Below, one piece after another: positions 9,289 to 19,349 of a stretch of DNA of 64,000 bases (the first letter of the stretch is position 1; the number at the start of each line of letters is the position of its first letter). The DNA is from Neorhizobium lilium (GTDB lineage: Bacteria; Pseudomonadota; Alphaproteobacteria; Rhizobiales; Rhizobiaceae). The translations under genes and the position numbers were made by a program. The stretch lies in assembly GCF_004053875.1 (NCBI RefSeq), contig NZ_SBIP01000002.1, positions 992,001 through 1,056,000 on the forward strand, given 5' to 3'. The notes below the pieces were generated by a model, which was not told the origin of the DNA, searched no databases, and saw only the letters and a program-made list of their open reading frames with translations.

Positions 9289-10008
9289 TTATTGACGCCT
9301 TTCGCCATGCCGCTCCAGAAGCTCGATCTGGATCTGTTGCAGCTCGGCTAACCGCTCCCACTGTCCGGCCATCTGGTGGTCGATCTTTTCGTGCAACTGG
9401 CGGATTTCCAGTTCCGCACGCAGGTTGATCATGTAGTCGTTCTCTCCCCGCAAGCGATCCTTCTCCTCCTGCCGCTTCTGGCTCATCATGATGACCGGCG
9501 CCTGCAGGGCGGCAACGCATGACAGGACCAGATTGAGCAGGATGAAGGGGTAAGGATCGAACGCCTCGCTCAGAAGGCCGGAAACATTCACCGCCATCCA
9601 GACCATGAGAATGCCCAGGAACGTCAGGATGAAGGTCCAGGACCCGCCGAAGGACGCGACCTTGTCGGCCACCCGTTCTCCGAAGCTCGGATTGACACCG
9701 ACCACGACCTCGGCGCTCTGCTGGACGGTCAGCGTTCCCTTCTCGAAACTGTCGAGCACTTTCTGGTCGAGCGTGGAAAGCTCGCCGCGTTCCTCTTCCA
9801 GCAACTTCTCCACATAGCGGCGACGGTAGCGACCCAGGTCCTCGTCGCAGATCAGGCTTTCGACCGTGCAGTCCGTCACCTCTTCGGCGATCATCTCGAA
9901 AAGGCGCGGCCTCAGGCTGTCGACTTTGCGGAGCCTGGACAAGGGGAAGCTCCGGCCGCAGACGATGCAGTGCCCGGTCCTGGCAACGGAAGAAGAATGC
10001 TTGCTCAT
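9289..10008 (-). CDS. DUF1003 membrane protein with N-terminal zinc-knuckle-like segment
   Basis: This 239-residue protein opens with CIVCGRSF (residues 14-21), a possible metal knuckle. It then has a soluble region to about residue 115, two predicted membrane helices (about 122-144 and 155-175, with the DUF1003 core SWTFILTFLGILMVWMAVN and PYPFILLNLVLSCVAALQAP) and a long charged coiled-coil tail rich in E, Q and R to the end. DUF1003 has no established biochemical function. Its start overlaps the stop of the upstream transporter gene by 4 nt (ATGA), so the two are translationally coupled and probably work together in the inner membrane. Confidence 0.85.
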   Translation of the reverse strand: MSKHSSSVARTGHCIVCGRSFPLSRLRKVDSLRPRLFEMIAEEVTDCTVESLICDEDLGRYRRRYVEKLLEEERGELSTLDQKVLDSFEKGTLTVQQSAEVVVGVNPSFGERVADKVASFGGSWTFILTFLGILMVWMAVNVSGLLSEAFDPYPFILLNLVLSCVAALQAPVIMMSQKRQEEKDRLRGENDYMINLRAELEIRQLHEKIDHQMAGQWERLAELQQIQIELLERHGERRQ

Positions 10009-11828
10009 GTCGCAGTCCCGTTCGATGTCTGTGCCGGCTCCGGCTGGCCGCGGGTGTCAGGCTCATTCGCCTGCCCCGAGGGATGCAGCGGCGAGACATG
10101 GTAGACCTGAGGGGAGAACGCCTTGGAGAATTCCGCCGAGCGGCCGATATAAATCAGGGTGGAGTTGGACAGCCCGCCCAGCACTTCGATCAGCAGGGTC
10201 TGCGTTTCCGCCTCCAGTCCCTCGAAAATATCGTCCATGATCAGCCAGTCGGGCTTGCGCAGCACGGCATTGGCCACCTGTAGGGCAACCTCCTCGTCCT
10301 TGTCCAGCAGCCGGTCCCAACGCTCCACAGTGTCCAGCCGGTTTGCCAGGCGGGCGAGGCCGACACGGGTCAAGGCATCGCGCATGGCATCGTCGGAAAT
10401 GTCCGGTATGCCGGCCGGATAGGTCATGACCTCGCGCAGCGCCGCGGTCGGCAGGTAGCTTTCCTGCGGCATCATGATCATCCGTTCGCCAAGCGGCACG
10501 CTGATCTCGCCCCGGCCCCAGGGCCAGATCCCGGAAACGGCCTGGAAGAACAGGTGGCGGTCCGTGCCAGGATCGCCGTTGATCATGATCCGCTCGCCCG
10601 CATTGATCAGGCAGAAGGATTCGGCCAGCTTGATGCCGTGACCGGCAGCGCCCGCCTCCCAATCGCCATGAACCTCGACATTGTCGAGGCAGAGCCCCTC
10701 ACCGGCTTTACCCTGGCGGTAGCTGATGATCTCTCCTTCCGCCGATGGCGTATCCGTCATCAGCAGGGCATTGCGGAAAAACGACACGCGCGCCAGCGTT
10801 GCCCGCCAGTCGGCGATGACGCTGAAATTCGCCACATACCAGCGCAGTGCCTGGTTTACCTGATTGAAGGCCCCAACCGCCATCATCAGTCCGCCGAACG
10901 AAAGCTGGCCGGAAAAATACATGGGTGAGGCGATGATGATCGGCGCCACCAGCGCCAGCCAGCCGAAGCCCGCCGAAACCCAGGTGAGGTTGGCGAGCGC
11001 CCATGCCGTCTGGCGCAGCATTTCGAGCACCGCGTCGATCGCCGCATGCACCCGCCGCCGCTCGCTTTCCTCGCCGCGCGCAAGCGTGATCGGCTTGAGG
11101 TTCTCATTGGCCCGCACAAGCGACGAGCGCAGGTCCGCCTCGCGGGCGTAACGGTCTGCGTTGAGCCGCGGCAGCCGGGCACCCACGACATTGCTGAGCA
11201 CCGAACCGAGCAGCGCATAGGCGATGCTGGCCCAGACCATGTAGCCCGGAATGACGACGGTGCGCGAACCGAAGGTGAAGGCGAAATCCGTGGAGATTGC
11301 CCATAGCACACCGATGAAGCTTGCAAGCAGAATGGTGGAATTGACGAGGCCGATCGCCAGCGAGGTCGTGTTTTCGGCAAGGATACGGGTATCCTCGTGC
11401 AGCCGCTGGTCGGGATTGTTGGCGATCTGGCCCGCGGCGGCGAGCTTCAGCGCCCGGCCGGGCGTTAGCCAAACATCGGCCAGGTCCCGCGCCAGGCCTT
11501 CCCGCATCCGCATCGCGGTGATCTGGTTCAGCCATTGCTGGACGACGTTGAGCAGCGTCAGCACGAGTGCGATCACGCCGAACACCACGAGTTGGCGCAG
11601 GAATTCGCCCATGTCGCGCCGCTCCAGCGCGTCGTAGAAGGGGCCGTTCCATTGGTTCAGCCGGTAGGTGGCGTAGGTGGTGGCGAATATGACGATCAGC
11701 AGTGCCGCGATCAACACCAGCACGCGGCTGCGCACCCGCGATCCCCAGAAGGCGCCGACCATCATCCGAAGCTGACCGGATAGCGGAAGCTCGTAGGCTT
11801 GCGCTGCCGCGTCCGGAATCTGCGTCAT
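10005..11828 (-). CDS. SbmA/YddA-like ABC transporter with degenerate ATPase domain
   Basis: This 607-residue fusion has an SbmA/BacA-type membrane domain (about residues 35-345, with LNQWNGPFYDALERRD near 57-72) and a C-terminal ABC ATPase fold (about 375-580). The ATPase fold is recognisable but its catalytic residues are altered. The P-loop position reads GDPGTDRH (418-425), lacking the Lys and Ser/Thr. The signature region reads LLDKDEEVALQVAN instead of an LSxGEQQR form. Walker B ends LIMDD rather than DE, and the switch region reads IYIGRS without His. The Q-loop MMPQESYLP is kept. The start was moved to an ATG at 11828, preceded by AAGGAGCAAAG. The protein is coupled to the DUF1003 gene. 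It probably lacks normal ATP hydrolysis and may be driven by proton motive force like SbmA, or regulated by the dead domain. Substrate is unknown. Confidence 0.82.
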   Translation of the reverse strand: MTQIPDAAAQAYELPLSGQLRMMVGAFWGSRVRSRVLVLIAALLIVIFATTYATYRLNQWNGPFYDALERRDMGEFLRQLVVFGVIALVLTLLNVVQQWLNQITAMRMREGLARDLADVWLTPGRALKLAAAGQIANNPDQRLHEDTRILAENTTSLAIGLVNSTILLASFIGVLWAISTDFAFTFGSRTVVIPGYMVWASIAYALLGSVLSNVVGARLPRLNADRYAREADLRSSLVRANENLKPITLARGEESERRRVHAAIDAVLEMLRQTAWALANLTWVSAGFGWLALVAPIIIASPMYFSGQLSFGGLMMAVGAFNQVNQALRWYVANFSVIADWRATLARVSFFRNALLMTDTPSAEGEIISYRQGKAGEGLCLDNVEVHGDWEAGAAGHGIKLAESFCLINAGERIMINGDPGTDRHLFFQAVSGIWPWGRGEISVPLGERMIMMPQESYLPTAALREVMTYPAGIPDISDDAMRDALTRVGLARLANRLDTVERWDRLLDKDEEVALQVANAVLRKPDWLIMDDIFEGLEAETQTLLIEVLGGLSNSTLIYIGRSAEFSKAFSPQVYHVSPLHPSGQANEPDTRGQPEPAQTSNGTAT

Positions 11829-11945
11829 CTTTGCTCCTTCAACTGCTTGCATTGCAATGCACACAACAACTCTTACCACGCGCCTCACCCATGTACAGGC
11901 ATGCGACGGAGTGCTCGGGGCATAAGGTCCAGATTATCTGGATGC

Positions 11946-12440
11946 TCAGCGACGATCCGCGGCGGCTTGACCATCGGCGATGGCATCGGCGAATTTGCGC
12001 ATCAGCCGCGCCAGGTCACCAACCTCTTCGGGGTCCCAGCCGGAAAGGACCGCCTGGCCTATCCGTTCGCGAGCGGCGTCGATCCGATCCGTCATCGCCT
12101 TGCCCGCCGGACTGACGACGGCTTCGCGGACGCGCTTATCCGCAAGGCCTGCCCGTCGATCGACAAGCCCCAGGCTTTCGAGCTTCGCCACCTGCCGGCT
12201 GACGGTCGTGTGATCGCGCCCCAGGCGGTCGGCGAGATCGACAACACCGATCGGACCGAACCGATCGATGCCCACGAGAAGCGGAAAAAGCGCTCTATCC
12301 AGCTTGATTCCCGCCTCGCTGATCAGGACGTCGTCACGCTGGGGCCGGTTCATCACGCTCAGAATATCGAGCAGAGCCTTGTGCAGCTGCTGCAATGTTT
12401 CCGACATGTGTGTATTTTGCACATTATTTCTTGACGGCAT
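11946..12440 (-). CDS. MarR-family transcriptional regulator
   Basis: This 164-residue winged-helix protein has the recognition region GPIGVVDLADRLGRDHTTVSRQ and wing LVDRRAGLADKRVREAVVS typical of MarR. The start at 12440 is preceded by AAGGAGGTGTGG, an excellent ribosome binding site. Longer readings would run into the divergent gene. It is divergent from an alcohol dehydrogenase-like oxidoreductase, the usual arrangement in which a MarR repressor controls itself and the neighbour. Two copies of a TGTGTATTNTGCAC motif lie in the shared region (12409-12422 and 12459-12472), good candidates for its operator. The ligand is unknown. MarR proteins of this type often respond to phenolics, oxidants or electrophiles. 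Confidence 0.88.
   Translation of the reverse strand: MPSRNNVQNTHMSETLQQLHKALLDILSVMNRPQRDDVLISEAGIKLDRALFPLLVGIDRFGPIGVVDLADRLGRDHTTVSRQVAKLESLGLVDRRAGLADKRVREAVVSPAGKAMTDRIDAARERIGQAVLSGWDPEEVGDLARLMRKFADAIADGQAAADRR
12409..12422 (+). promoter_or_regulatory. Operator-like motif copy 1 (inside marR 5' end)
   Basis: TGTGTATTTTGCAC. It matches the reverse complement of the copy at 12459-12472 at 13 of 14 bases and lies just inside the marR coding start. Binding there could block marR elongation. Confidence 0.5.
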
Positions 12441-12450
12441 CCACACCTCC

Positions 12451-12477
12451 TTATATGCGTGCATAATACACATATAA
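12451..12477. promoter_or_regulatory. Palindromic operator candidate between marR and oxidoreductase
   Basis: TTATATG at 12451-12457 and CATATAA at 12471-12477 are perfect inverted arms 13 bp apart. Within and overlapping them, GTGCATAATACACA (12459-12472) is the second copy of the motif at 12409. The position, between the two divergent starts, suits autoregulation by the MarR protein. Confidence 0.6.
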
Positions 12478-12500
12478 TTCTTCCTTGAAAGGAGATTTCG

Positions 12501-13460
12501 ATGAAAGCAGCCGTCGTGAAAGGACTGGCCCAGACCCCGGTCTATGAGGAATTTGCAGAGCCGACCGCACTGGCGGAGGAGCGTCTGGTCGCCGTCACCG
12601 CATCCGCGCTGAGCCACCTGACCCGCAGCCGTGCTTCAGGCAAACACTACAGCTCGTCGGGCCATTTCCCCTTCGTTGCGGGAATAGACGGCGTCGGCAG
12701 GCTGGAGGACGGCAGCCGGGTGTTTTTCGTGCTCCCCTCCCGGCCGCATGGCGCCCTCGCGGAACGGACGGTCGTGCCTGCCCATCGCTGCCTTCCCCTG
12801 CATGACGATCTGGACGACGTGACGGCGGCAGCGATCGCCAATCCGGGCATGTCGTCCTGGGCAGCCTATGCAGAGCGCGCCAGACTGAAGCCGGGCGAGA
12901 CCGTCCTCGTCAACGGCGCGACGGGAACATCCGGCCGCCTGGCGGTCCAGATCGCCAGGCATATGGGAGCGGGCAGGATTATCGCCACCGGGCGCAATGA
13001 AGAAGCCCTGCAGGAGCTTGAAAGCCTCGGCGCCGATGTGACAATCCCGCTTCTTCAGGAAGAAAGCGCACTGGACGTCGCCTTCAGTCGGGAATTCGCG
13101 GCCGGCGTGGATGTCGTGATCGATTATCTTTGGGGCCGGAGCGCCGAACTTGTGCTGACGGCCGCCGCCCGGGCAGGCCAGGATGCCAGGCCTATCCGCT
13201 ACGTTCAAGTCGGGTCCATGAGCGGCTCGGACATCAATCTGCCGGCCAGCGTGCTTCGCTCTTCGGCAATCCAGCTGATGGGAAGCGGCATAGGCAGCAT
13301 ATCCCTGGACAGGCTGATCGCGTGCATCGCCGATCTGCTGAAGGCGGCAGGTCGGGGCGGCTTTCGGATTGCGACACGGATGGCTCCGCTGTCCGATATC
13401 GAAAATGCCTGGGCTTGGGACGAGACGGGAGGGCGGACAGTCATCGTGACGGAAGCCTGA
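12501..13460 (+). CDS. Zinc-independent MDR alcohol dehydrogenase/quinone oxidoreductase family protein
   Basis: This 319-residue medium-chain dehydrogenase/reductase has a GroES-like N-terminal domain and a Rossmann domain with NGATGTSGRLAVQIARHMGA (about residues 135-154) for NAD(P)H binding. Cysteine ligands of the zinc-dependent alcohol dehydrogenases are absent, so it belongs with the quinone oxidoreductase-like group. The ATG is preceded by GAAAGGAGATTTCG. It is divergent from a marR gene and separated by an operator-like palindrome, which suggests an inducible detoxification or reductase role. The substrate cannot be predicted. Confidence 0.85.
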   Translation: MKAAVVKGLAQTPVYEEFAEPTALAEERLVAVTASALSHLTRSRASGKHYSSSGHFPFVAGIDGVGRLEDGSRVFFVLPSRPHGALAERTVVPAHRCLPLHDDLDDVTAAAIANPGMSSWAAYAERARLKPGETVLVNGATGTSGRLAVQIARHMGAGRIIATGRNEEALQELESLGADVTIPLLQEESALDVAFSREFAAGVDVVIDYLWGRSAELVLTAAARAGQDARPIRYVQVGSMSGSDINLPASVLRSSAIQLMGSGIGSISLDRLIACIADLLKAAGRGGFRIATRMAPLSDIENAWAWDETGGRTVIVTEA

Positions 13461-13571
13461 GGACGCAATGGGTGATAAGCTCGAATCCGCCTTGCATTCT
13501 TTTCATGCATTGCACAAACTCCCGGCAACGATCACGGATCGGTCCGTTCAAGTGGCCGGCAAAGGGGCACG

Positions 13572-16500
13572 ATGTCGATCAAGGCAAGCATATACCATCT
13601 TACCCACTACAAGTACGACAGGCCGGTCCGCCTTGGACCGCAGATCATCCGCCTCAAGCCTGCCGCCCATTCCCGCACCAAGGTCCTGAGCCATTCGCTG
13701 AAGGTTACGCCTGCAAATCACTTCGTGAACCTTCAGCAGGACCCCTACGGCAATTACCTCGCCCGGTATGTGTTTCCCGAGCCGGTCACGGAATTCAAGA
13801 TCGAGGTCGATCTGATCGCCGACATGACCGTCTACAACCCCTTCGACTTCTTCGTCGAAGAGGATGCGATGAAGTGGCCCTTCACCTACCCGGCCGACCT
13901 TATCGAGGATCTCTCGATCTACAGGACCCCGGAGCCGCCGGAGCCGGCGTTGGTGGAGTATCTGAAGACCTTCGACATGTCTCCCGGCCAGCCCACGGTC
14001 GATATGGTGGTCGGCATCAATGCGCGCCTGCAGCAGGCGATCGGCTATGTGATCCGCATGGAGCCCGGCGTTCAGACGCCGGAGCAGACGCTCACCTCCG
14101 CGATGGGCTCGTGCCGCGACACGAGCTGGCTGCTGGTGCAGATCCTGCGCCATCTCGGTCTGGCTGCCCGCTTCGTGTCCGGCTACCTGATCCAGCTGAC
14201 GCCGGATCTGAAGGCGCTCGACGGTCCGTCCGGCACGGACGTCGATTTCACCGATCTGCATGCCTGGTGCGAAGTCTACCTGCCGGGCGCCGGCTGGGTG
14301 GGCCTTGACCCGACCTCCGGCCTGCTGACCGGCGAAAGCCATATTCCGCTCGCCGCCACGCCGCATTTCCGCAACGCAGCACCCATTTCCGGCGGCTATT
14401 TCGGCGAGGCGGAGACGTCCTTCGGCTTCGAAATGACGGTGAAGCGGGTTGCGGAACATCCGCGCATCACCAAGCCGTTTTCGGACGAGAGCTGGGACGC
14501 GCTGAACCAGTTGGGCGAACACGTCGACCGCGCCCTGCAGGCGCAGGACGTACGCCTGACCATGGGCGGCGAACCCACCTTCGTATCGATCGACGACTTC
14601 GAATCCGAAGAATGGAACACGACGGCGGTCGGCCCGACCAAGCGCGAGAAGGCCGATATCCTGATACGCAAGCTGCGTGAGCGCTTCGCGCCAGGCGGTT
14701 TCCTGCACTACGGACAGGGCAAATGGTATCCGGGCGAAAGCCTGCCGCGCTGGACCTTCTCGCTCTACTGGCGCAAGGACGGCAAGCCGATATGGCAGAA
14801 CCCGGATCTGATCGCCGCCGAAGGCAAGGATACCAATGTCACGGCGAACGAAGCTGAAAAGCTGATCATGGCGATCGCCTCCGAGCTCGACATCGAAGCG
14901 GACATGGTCATTCCAGCCTTCGAGGATCCAGCCGAATGGATCATCAAGGAAGGCAGCCTTCCTGAAAACGTCGACCCGTCCAACTCCAAACTGGAAAGCC
15001 CGGAAGAACGTGCCCGCATCGCCAAAGTGTTCGAGCGGGGGCTGACCAATCCCACCGGCTACATCCTGCCTGTGCAGGCTTGGAACGCCAAGGCGGATGG
15101 ACGTCGCTGGGTGAGCGAGCGCTGGCGCACCCGGCGCGGCAAGATCTTCCTTATCCCCGGCGACAGTCCTGTCGGGTTCAGGATGCCGCTCGGTACGCTG
15201 CCTTACGTCCCGCCATCGGAATATCCCTATATCCACGAGGCCGACCCTTCCGTCCCCCGCGACCCGCTGCCGGATTACGGCACACCGGCACGGGCCATGG
15301 CGGAGGCCTCGCGCAAGGCGAGCGAGGCCCAGCAGAGCCGCAACGAGCAGAACCTCGCTGGCTCCACCGGCGACATCCGCGGCGCCGTGCGCACAGCCAT
15401 GAGCGTCGAGGCCCGCGACGGGCGGCTCTGCGTCTTCATGCCGCCGGTCGAACGTATGGAAGACTATCTCGATCTCGTCGCAGCGGCAGAAAAGGCCGCA
15501 GAGGAAATCGGACTGCCGATCCATATCGAAGGATATACGCCGCCGCAGGACGAGCGCATCAACGTCATGCGCGTCGCTCCCGATCCCGGCGTGATCGAGG
15601 TCAACATCCATCCGGCCTCGAACTGGGCCGATTGCGTGGCGATCACCTCGATCGTCTACGAAGAGGCCCGGCAGACGCGGCTCGGCGCCGACAAATTCAT
15701 GATCGACGGCCGTCATACGGGCACAGGCGGCGGCAACCATGTCGTGGTCGGCGGCAGCAATCCCAACAACAGCCCGTTCCTGCGCCGCCCCGACCTATTG
15801 AAGAGCCTGATACTGCACTGGCAGCGGCATCCGTCACTGTCCTACCTGTTCTCGGGCATGTTCATAGGCCCGACCAGCCAGGCGCCACGTGTCGACGAGG
15901 CCCGCCACGATACGCTCTATGAGCTGGAAATCGCCATGTCTCAGGTGCCCGTGCCCGGTATGGCGCAGGCGCCGCTCCCATGGATGGTCGATCGTCTCTT
16001 CCGCAACCTCCTGACGGACGTTTCCGGCAATACGCATCGCTCCGAAATCTGCATCGACAAGTTGTTTTCGCCGGATGGCCCGACCGGTCGCCTCGGCCTG
16101 GTCGAATTCCGCGGCTTCGAAATGCCGCCGAATGCCCGCATGTCGCTTGCCCAGCAGCTTCTTGTCCGCGCCCTGATCGCGCGCTTCTGGCAGAACCCGG
16201 CCCAGGGCAAGTTCGTCCGCTGGGGCACGGCGCTTGCCGACCGCTTCATGCTGTCCCACTATGTCTGGGCAGACTTTCTCGACGTGCTGCAGGATCTCCG
16301 CGAAAACGGCTTCAATTTCCGGCCAGAATGGTTCGAGGCGCAGCTAGAATTCCGCTTTCCCTTCTGCGGCGAGGTCGAATACCAGGGCACGAAGCTCGAG
16401 CTTCGCCAGGCACTGGAACCCTGGCACGTCATGGGCGAGGAAGGTGCGCCCGGCGGCACGGTGCGTTACGTCGATTCCTCGGTCGAGCGCATGCAGGTAC

Positions 16501-16904
16501 GCCTGGAAACCGCCAATCCGGAACGCTACACGGTGGCCTGCAACGGCCGCGCCGTGCCGCTGAAGCCGACGGGCACCGCGGGTGTTTCGGTTGCAGGGGT
16601 GCGGTTCAAGGCCTGGCAGCCGCCGTCGGGCCTGCATCCGATGCTGCCGGTTAATGCTCCACTTACATTCGATATTTATGATATATGGTCGAGCCGCTCC
16701 GTTGGCGGCTGCATCTATCATGTTGCCCATCCCGGTGGGCGCAGTTATGAGACCTTCCCGGTCAATGGCAACGAAGCGGAAGCCCGTCGCCTCTCCCGGT
16801 TCGAACCTTGGGGGCATACGGCGGGTCAATACACGCTTCTTGCCGAAACGCCCTCGCCCGAATTCCCGCTGACGCTCGATCTGCGCCGGCCGCAAGGAGT
16901 CTAA
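13572..16904 (+). CDS. Transglutaminase-like protein with DUF2126 domain
   Basis: This 1110-residue protein starts with a bacterial transglutaminase N-terminal domain (about 1-90) and a transglutaminase/protease-like core. Its triad can be placed at C181 ([11 protein letters not shown]), H230 ([11 protein letters not shown]) and D246 (GLDPTSG). From about residue 310 ([12 protein letters not shown]) to the end it carries the large DUF2126 module. It has no signal peptide or membrane segment. It is the first gene of a tight operon with an ATP-grasp/alpha-E fusion (9-bp gap) and a second transglutaminase. Comparative work on amidoligases predicts that such clusters make or modify peptides or protein tags. 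The natural substrate is unknown. The start follows AAAGGGG at proper spacing. Confidence 0.88.
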   Translation: MSIKASIYHLTHYKYDRPVRLGPQIIRLKPAAHSRTKVLSHSLKVTPANHFVNLQQDPYGNYLARYVFPEPVTEFKIEVDLIADMTVYNPFDFFVEEDAMKWPFTYPADLIEDLSIYRTPEPPEPALVEYLKTFDMSPGQPTVDMVVGINARLQQAIGYVIRMEPGVQTPEQTLTSAMGSCRDTSWLLVQILRHLGLAARFVSGYLIQLTPDLKALDGPSGTDVDFTDLHAWCEVYLPGAGWVGLDPTSGLLTGESHIPLAATPHFRNAAPISGGYFGEAETSFGFEMTVKRVAEHPRITKPFSDESWDALNQLGEHVDRALQAQDVRLTMGGEPTFVSIDDFESEEWNTTAVGPTKREKADILIRKLRERFAPGGFLHYGQGKWYPGESLPRWTFSLYWRKDGKPIWQNPDLIAAEGKDTNVTANEAEKLIMAIASELDIEADMVIPAFEDPAEWIIKEGSLPENVDPSNSKLESPEERARIAKVFERGLTNPTGYILPVQAWNAKADGRRWVSERWRTRRGKIFLIPGDSPVGFRMPLGTLPYVPPSEYPYIHEADPSVPRDPLPDYGTPARAMAEASRKASEAQQSRNEQNLAGSTGDIRGAVRTAMSVEARDGRLCVFMPPVERMEDYLDLVAAAEKAAEEIGLPIHIEGYTPPQDERINVMRVAPDPGVIEVNIHPASNWADCVAITSIVYEEARQTRLGADKFMIDGRHTGTGGGNHVVVGGSNPNNSPFLRRPDLLKSLILHWQRHPSLSYLFSGMFIGPTSQAPRVDEARHDTLYELEIAMSQVPVPGMAQAPLPWMVDRLFRNLLTDVSGNTHRSEICIDKLFSPDGPTGRLGLVEFRGFEMPPNARMSLAQQLLVRALIARFWQNPAQGKFVRWGTALADRFMLSHYVWADFLDVLQDLRENGFNFRPEWFEAQLEFRFPFCGEVEYQGTKLELRQALEPWHVMGEEGAPGGTVRYVDSSVERMQVRLETANPERYTVACNGRAVPLKPTGTAGVSVAGVRFKAWQPPSGLHPMLPVNAPLTFDIYDIWSSRSVGGCIYHVAHPGGRSYETFPVNGNEAEARRLSRFEPWGHTAGQYTLLAETPSPEFPLTLDLRRPQGV

Positions 16905-16913
16905 CAAGGCCTG

Positions 16914-19334
16914 ATGTCCAAGGCACCGGCAATCGAACGCAAGGCGGCGGAAGCCCTGGGAAAGGATCCCATTCTCGGCTACGCGGCCCTTCCGGGCGTG
17001 ACAGACGAGATGCTGGACGCCCAAGGCGAGATCAAGCCGGTCTGGTACAATCTGATCGCGCGCCTCAGCCGCATGTCGGAAGGCGAGCTGCATGAACGCT
17101 TTGCCCGTGCGGACCGCTATCTGCGCGACGCCGGCGTCTTCTACCGCACCTATGGCGCGCCCGTCATCCGTGGAACGACTGAACGCAACTGGCCGATCTC
17201 GCATGTTCCCGTCCTCATCGACGGCGAGGAATGGGCTGAGGTATCGCGCGGGCTCGTGCAGCGCGCCGATCTTCTAGAAAAGCTGATTGCCGATATCTAC
17301 GGCGAAAATCGGCTCGTGCAGGAAGGCATATTGCCGCCGCAGCTGCTCGCCTCCAATCCGGAATTCCTCCGGCCGCTGGTGGGCGTGAAGCCGGTCGGCG
17401 GCCACTACCTGCATTTCTGTTCCTTCGAGATCGGCCGCGGGCCGGACGGCAAGTGGTGGGTGCTGGCGGACCGCACCCAGGCCCCCTCCGGCGCCGGTTT
17501 CGCCCTGGAGAACCGCGTCGCCACCACCCGCGCCTTTTCCGACATCTATGCGGAAAGCCATGTCCACCGGCTGGCCTCCTTCTTCGGCGCCTTCCGCCAC
17601 GCGCTGCAGACCCACAAGCAGAACCCGGACGACCGCATCGCCGTGCTTTCCCCCGGCCCGGCCAACGAAACCTATTTCGAACACGCCTATATCGCGCGCT
17701 ATCTCGGCTTCATGCTGCTGGAAGGCGAGGACCTGACGGTGGTCAACAACCGCGTCATGGTACGCACCGTGGCCGGCCTTAAACCCATCGGCGTGCTGTG
17801 GCGCCGCCTCGATTCCTCTTATGCCGACCCGCTGGAACTCGACCAGAACTCCCATATCGGCACGCCGGGCATGGTGCAGGCATTGCGGTCCGGCTCGCTG
17901 ACCCTCGTCAATGCCCTCGGATCCGGCATTCTGGAAACCCGCGCCCTGCTTGCCTTCATGCCGACCATTTCGCGCCGGCTGACGGGCAAGGACCTGAGCA
18001 TGCCTTCCATCGCTACATGGTGGTGCGGTCAGAAATCCGAGCGCGAGCATGTCGCCAACAACATCGAGCGCATGGTCATCGGGCCAGCCTATTCCCGCCT
18101 GCCCTTCTTCGACGACAACGGCCAGTCCGTCCTCGGCTCGACGCTGCGCGAAACCGCCAGGGATACCGTCGGCGACTGGCTGGCGTCGGAGGGCTCCCAG
18201 CTCGTCGGCCAGGAAGTCGTGACCCTCTCCACCACGCCGGTCTATGTGGACGGCAAGCTCACGCCGCGGCCCATGTCGCTACGCGTCTTTGCCGCCCGCA
18301 CCGAAGACGGCTGGCAGCTCATGCCGGGCGGCTTTGCCCGCATCGGCTCCGGCGACGACGTATCGGCCATCGCCATGCAGTCGGGAGGGCGCGCCGCCGA
18401 CGTCTGGATCGTCTCCGACAAGCCGGTCGCCAAGCCGAGCCTGCTGCCGCCGGAGGAAAGCTTCACCCGCAACATGCCGGGCAGCCTGCCGAGCCGCGCC
18501 GCCGACAATCTCTACTGGCTCGGCCGCTATATCGAGCGGGCGGAAGGCGCGCTACGCATCCTGCGCGCATGGAACCTGCGTTATGCCGAATCGGCCGATC
18601 CCGAAGCGCCGTTGCTGGCCGATGTCAGCCGCTACCTGAAGAGCATCGATATCGAGATGACCAAGGCGGTTCCGGCGCCGCTTCTGCACAATATCGAAAG
18701 CGCCATCTTCTCGGCGAGCAATATCCGCGACCGCTTCTCACCCGATGGCTGGCTGGCTCTCAACGACCTTGCCAAGACGGCCCGCCGCTTCCACGATGCG
18801 GTACAGCTTGGCGACGACGCGGCCCATGCCATGACCGTGCTTTTGCGCAAGCTCGCGGGCTTCGCCGGCCTCGTGCATGAAAACATGTACCGTTTTACCG
18901 GCTGGCGCTTCCTGTCCATTGGCCGCTATCTGGAGCGCGGCCTTCACATGACCCGCCTGCTCGGCCATATGTCGGGACCCGATGCGCCGGACGGTTCGCT
19001 CGATATGCTGCTGGAGATCGGCGACAGCGTCATGACCCATCGGCGCCGCTACAATGTCAACACGGCGCGGCTGACGGTGGCCGACCTTCTCGCTCTCGAC
19101 CCCCTCAATCCGCGCTCCGTCCTCTACCAGCTGAACGAGATCCGCACCGAGGTGGAGCAATTGCCGAACGCCTTCGTCAACGGCCAGATGTCGACCTTCT
19201 ACCGCGAGGCCATGCGGCTGCATTCCGGGCTCGCGGTGATGACGCCGGAAGCCATGGACGAGGAGGTCTACCGCAAGCTCGAGCTGGAAATGGAGAAGCT
19301 GTCCGATATTCTCGGCCAGACTTACTTCGGTTAG
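16914..19334 (+). CDS. Circularly permuted ATP-grasp protein fused to alpha-E domain
   Basis: This 806-residue protein joins two families often encoded separately. Residues about 75-485 match the circularly permuted type 2 ATP-grasp (DUF404/DUF407) module, with RGTTERNWPISHVP, LLEGEDLTVVNNRVMVRT and the C-terminal RVFAARTEDGWQLMPGGFARI. ATP-grasp enzymes ligate carboxylates to amines through acyl-phosphates. Residues about 523-806 are an alpha-E (DUF403) helical domain beginning LPSRAADNLYWLGRYIERAE. The gene lies 9 bp after the DUF2126 gene and 15 bp before a second transglutaminase. The inferred role is peptide-bond or amide formation, with alpha-E of unknown function, possibly substrate holding. 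No signal peptide was seen, so it is presumably cytoplasmic. Confidence 0.9.
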   Translation: MSKAPAIERKAAEALGKDPILGYAALPGVTDEMLDAQGEIKPVWYNLIARLSRMSEGELHERFARADRYLRDAGVFYRTYGAPVIRGTTERNWPISHVPVLIDGEEWAEVSRGLVQRADLLEKLIADIYGENRLVQEGILPPQLLASNPEFLRPLVGVKPVGGHYLHFCSFEIGRGPDGKWWVLADRTQAPSGAGFALENRVATTRAFSDIYAESHVHRLASFFGAFRHALQTHKQNPDDRIAVLSPGPANETYFEHAYIARYLGFMLLEGEDLTVVNNRVMVRTVAGLKPIGVLWRRLDSSYADPLELDQNSHIGTPGMVQALRSGSLTLVNALGSGILETRALLAFMPTISRRLTGKDLSMPSIATWWCGQKSEREHVANNIERMVIGPAYSRLPFFDDNGQSVLGSTLRETARDTVGDWLASEGSQLVGQEVVTLSTTPVYVDGKLTPRPMSLRVFAARTEDGWQLMPGGFARIGSGDDVSAIAMQSGGRAADVWIVSDKPVAKPSLLPPEESFTRNMPGSLPSRAADNLYWLGRYIERAEGALRILRAWNLRYAESADPEAPLLADVSRYLKSIDIEMTKAVPAPLLHNIESAIFSASNIRDRFSPDGWLALNDLAKTARRFHDAVQLGDDAAHAMTVLLRKLAGFAGLVHENMYRFTGWRFLSIGRYLERGLHMTRLLGHMSGPDAPDGSLDMLLEIGDSVMTHRRRYNVNTARLTVADLLALDPLNPRSVLYQLNEIRTEVEQLPNAFVNGQMSTFYREAMRLHSGLAVMTPEAMDEEVYRKLELEMEKLSDILGQTYFG

Positions 19335-19349
19335 CAGAGGATCGCGGCA

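Noticed and set aside
13548-15740. 730-codon minus-strand frame opposite the DUF2126 gene
   Set aside because: Antisense shadow. The plus strand encodes catalytic motifs of a transglutaminase.
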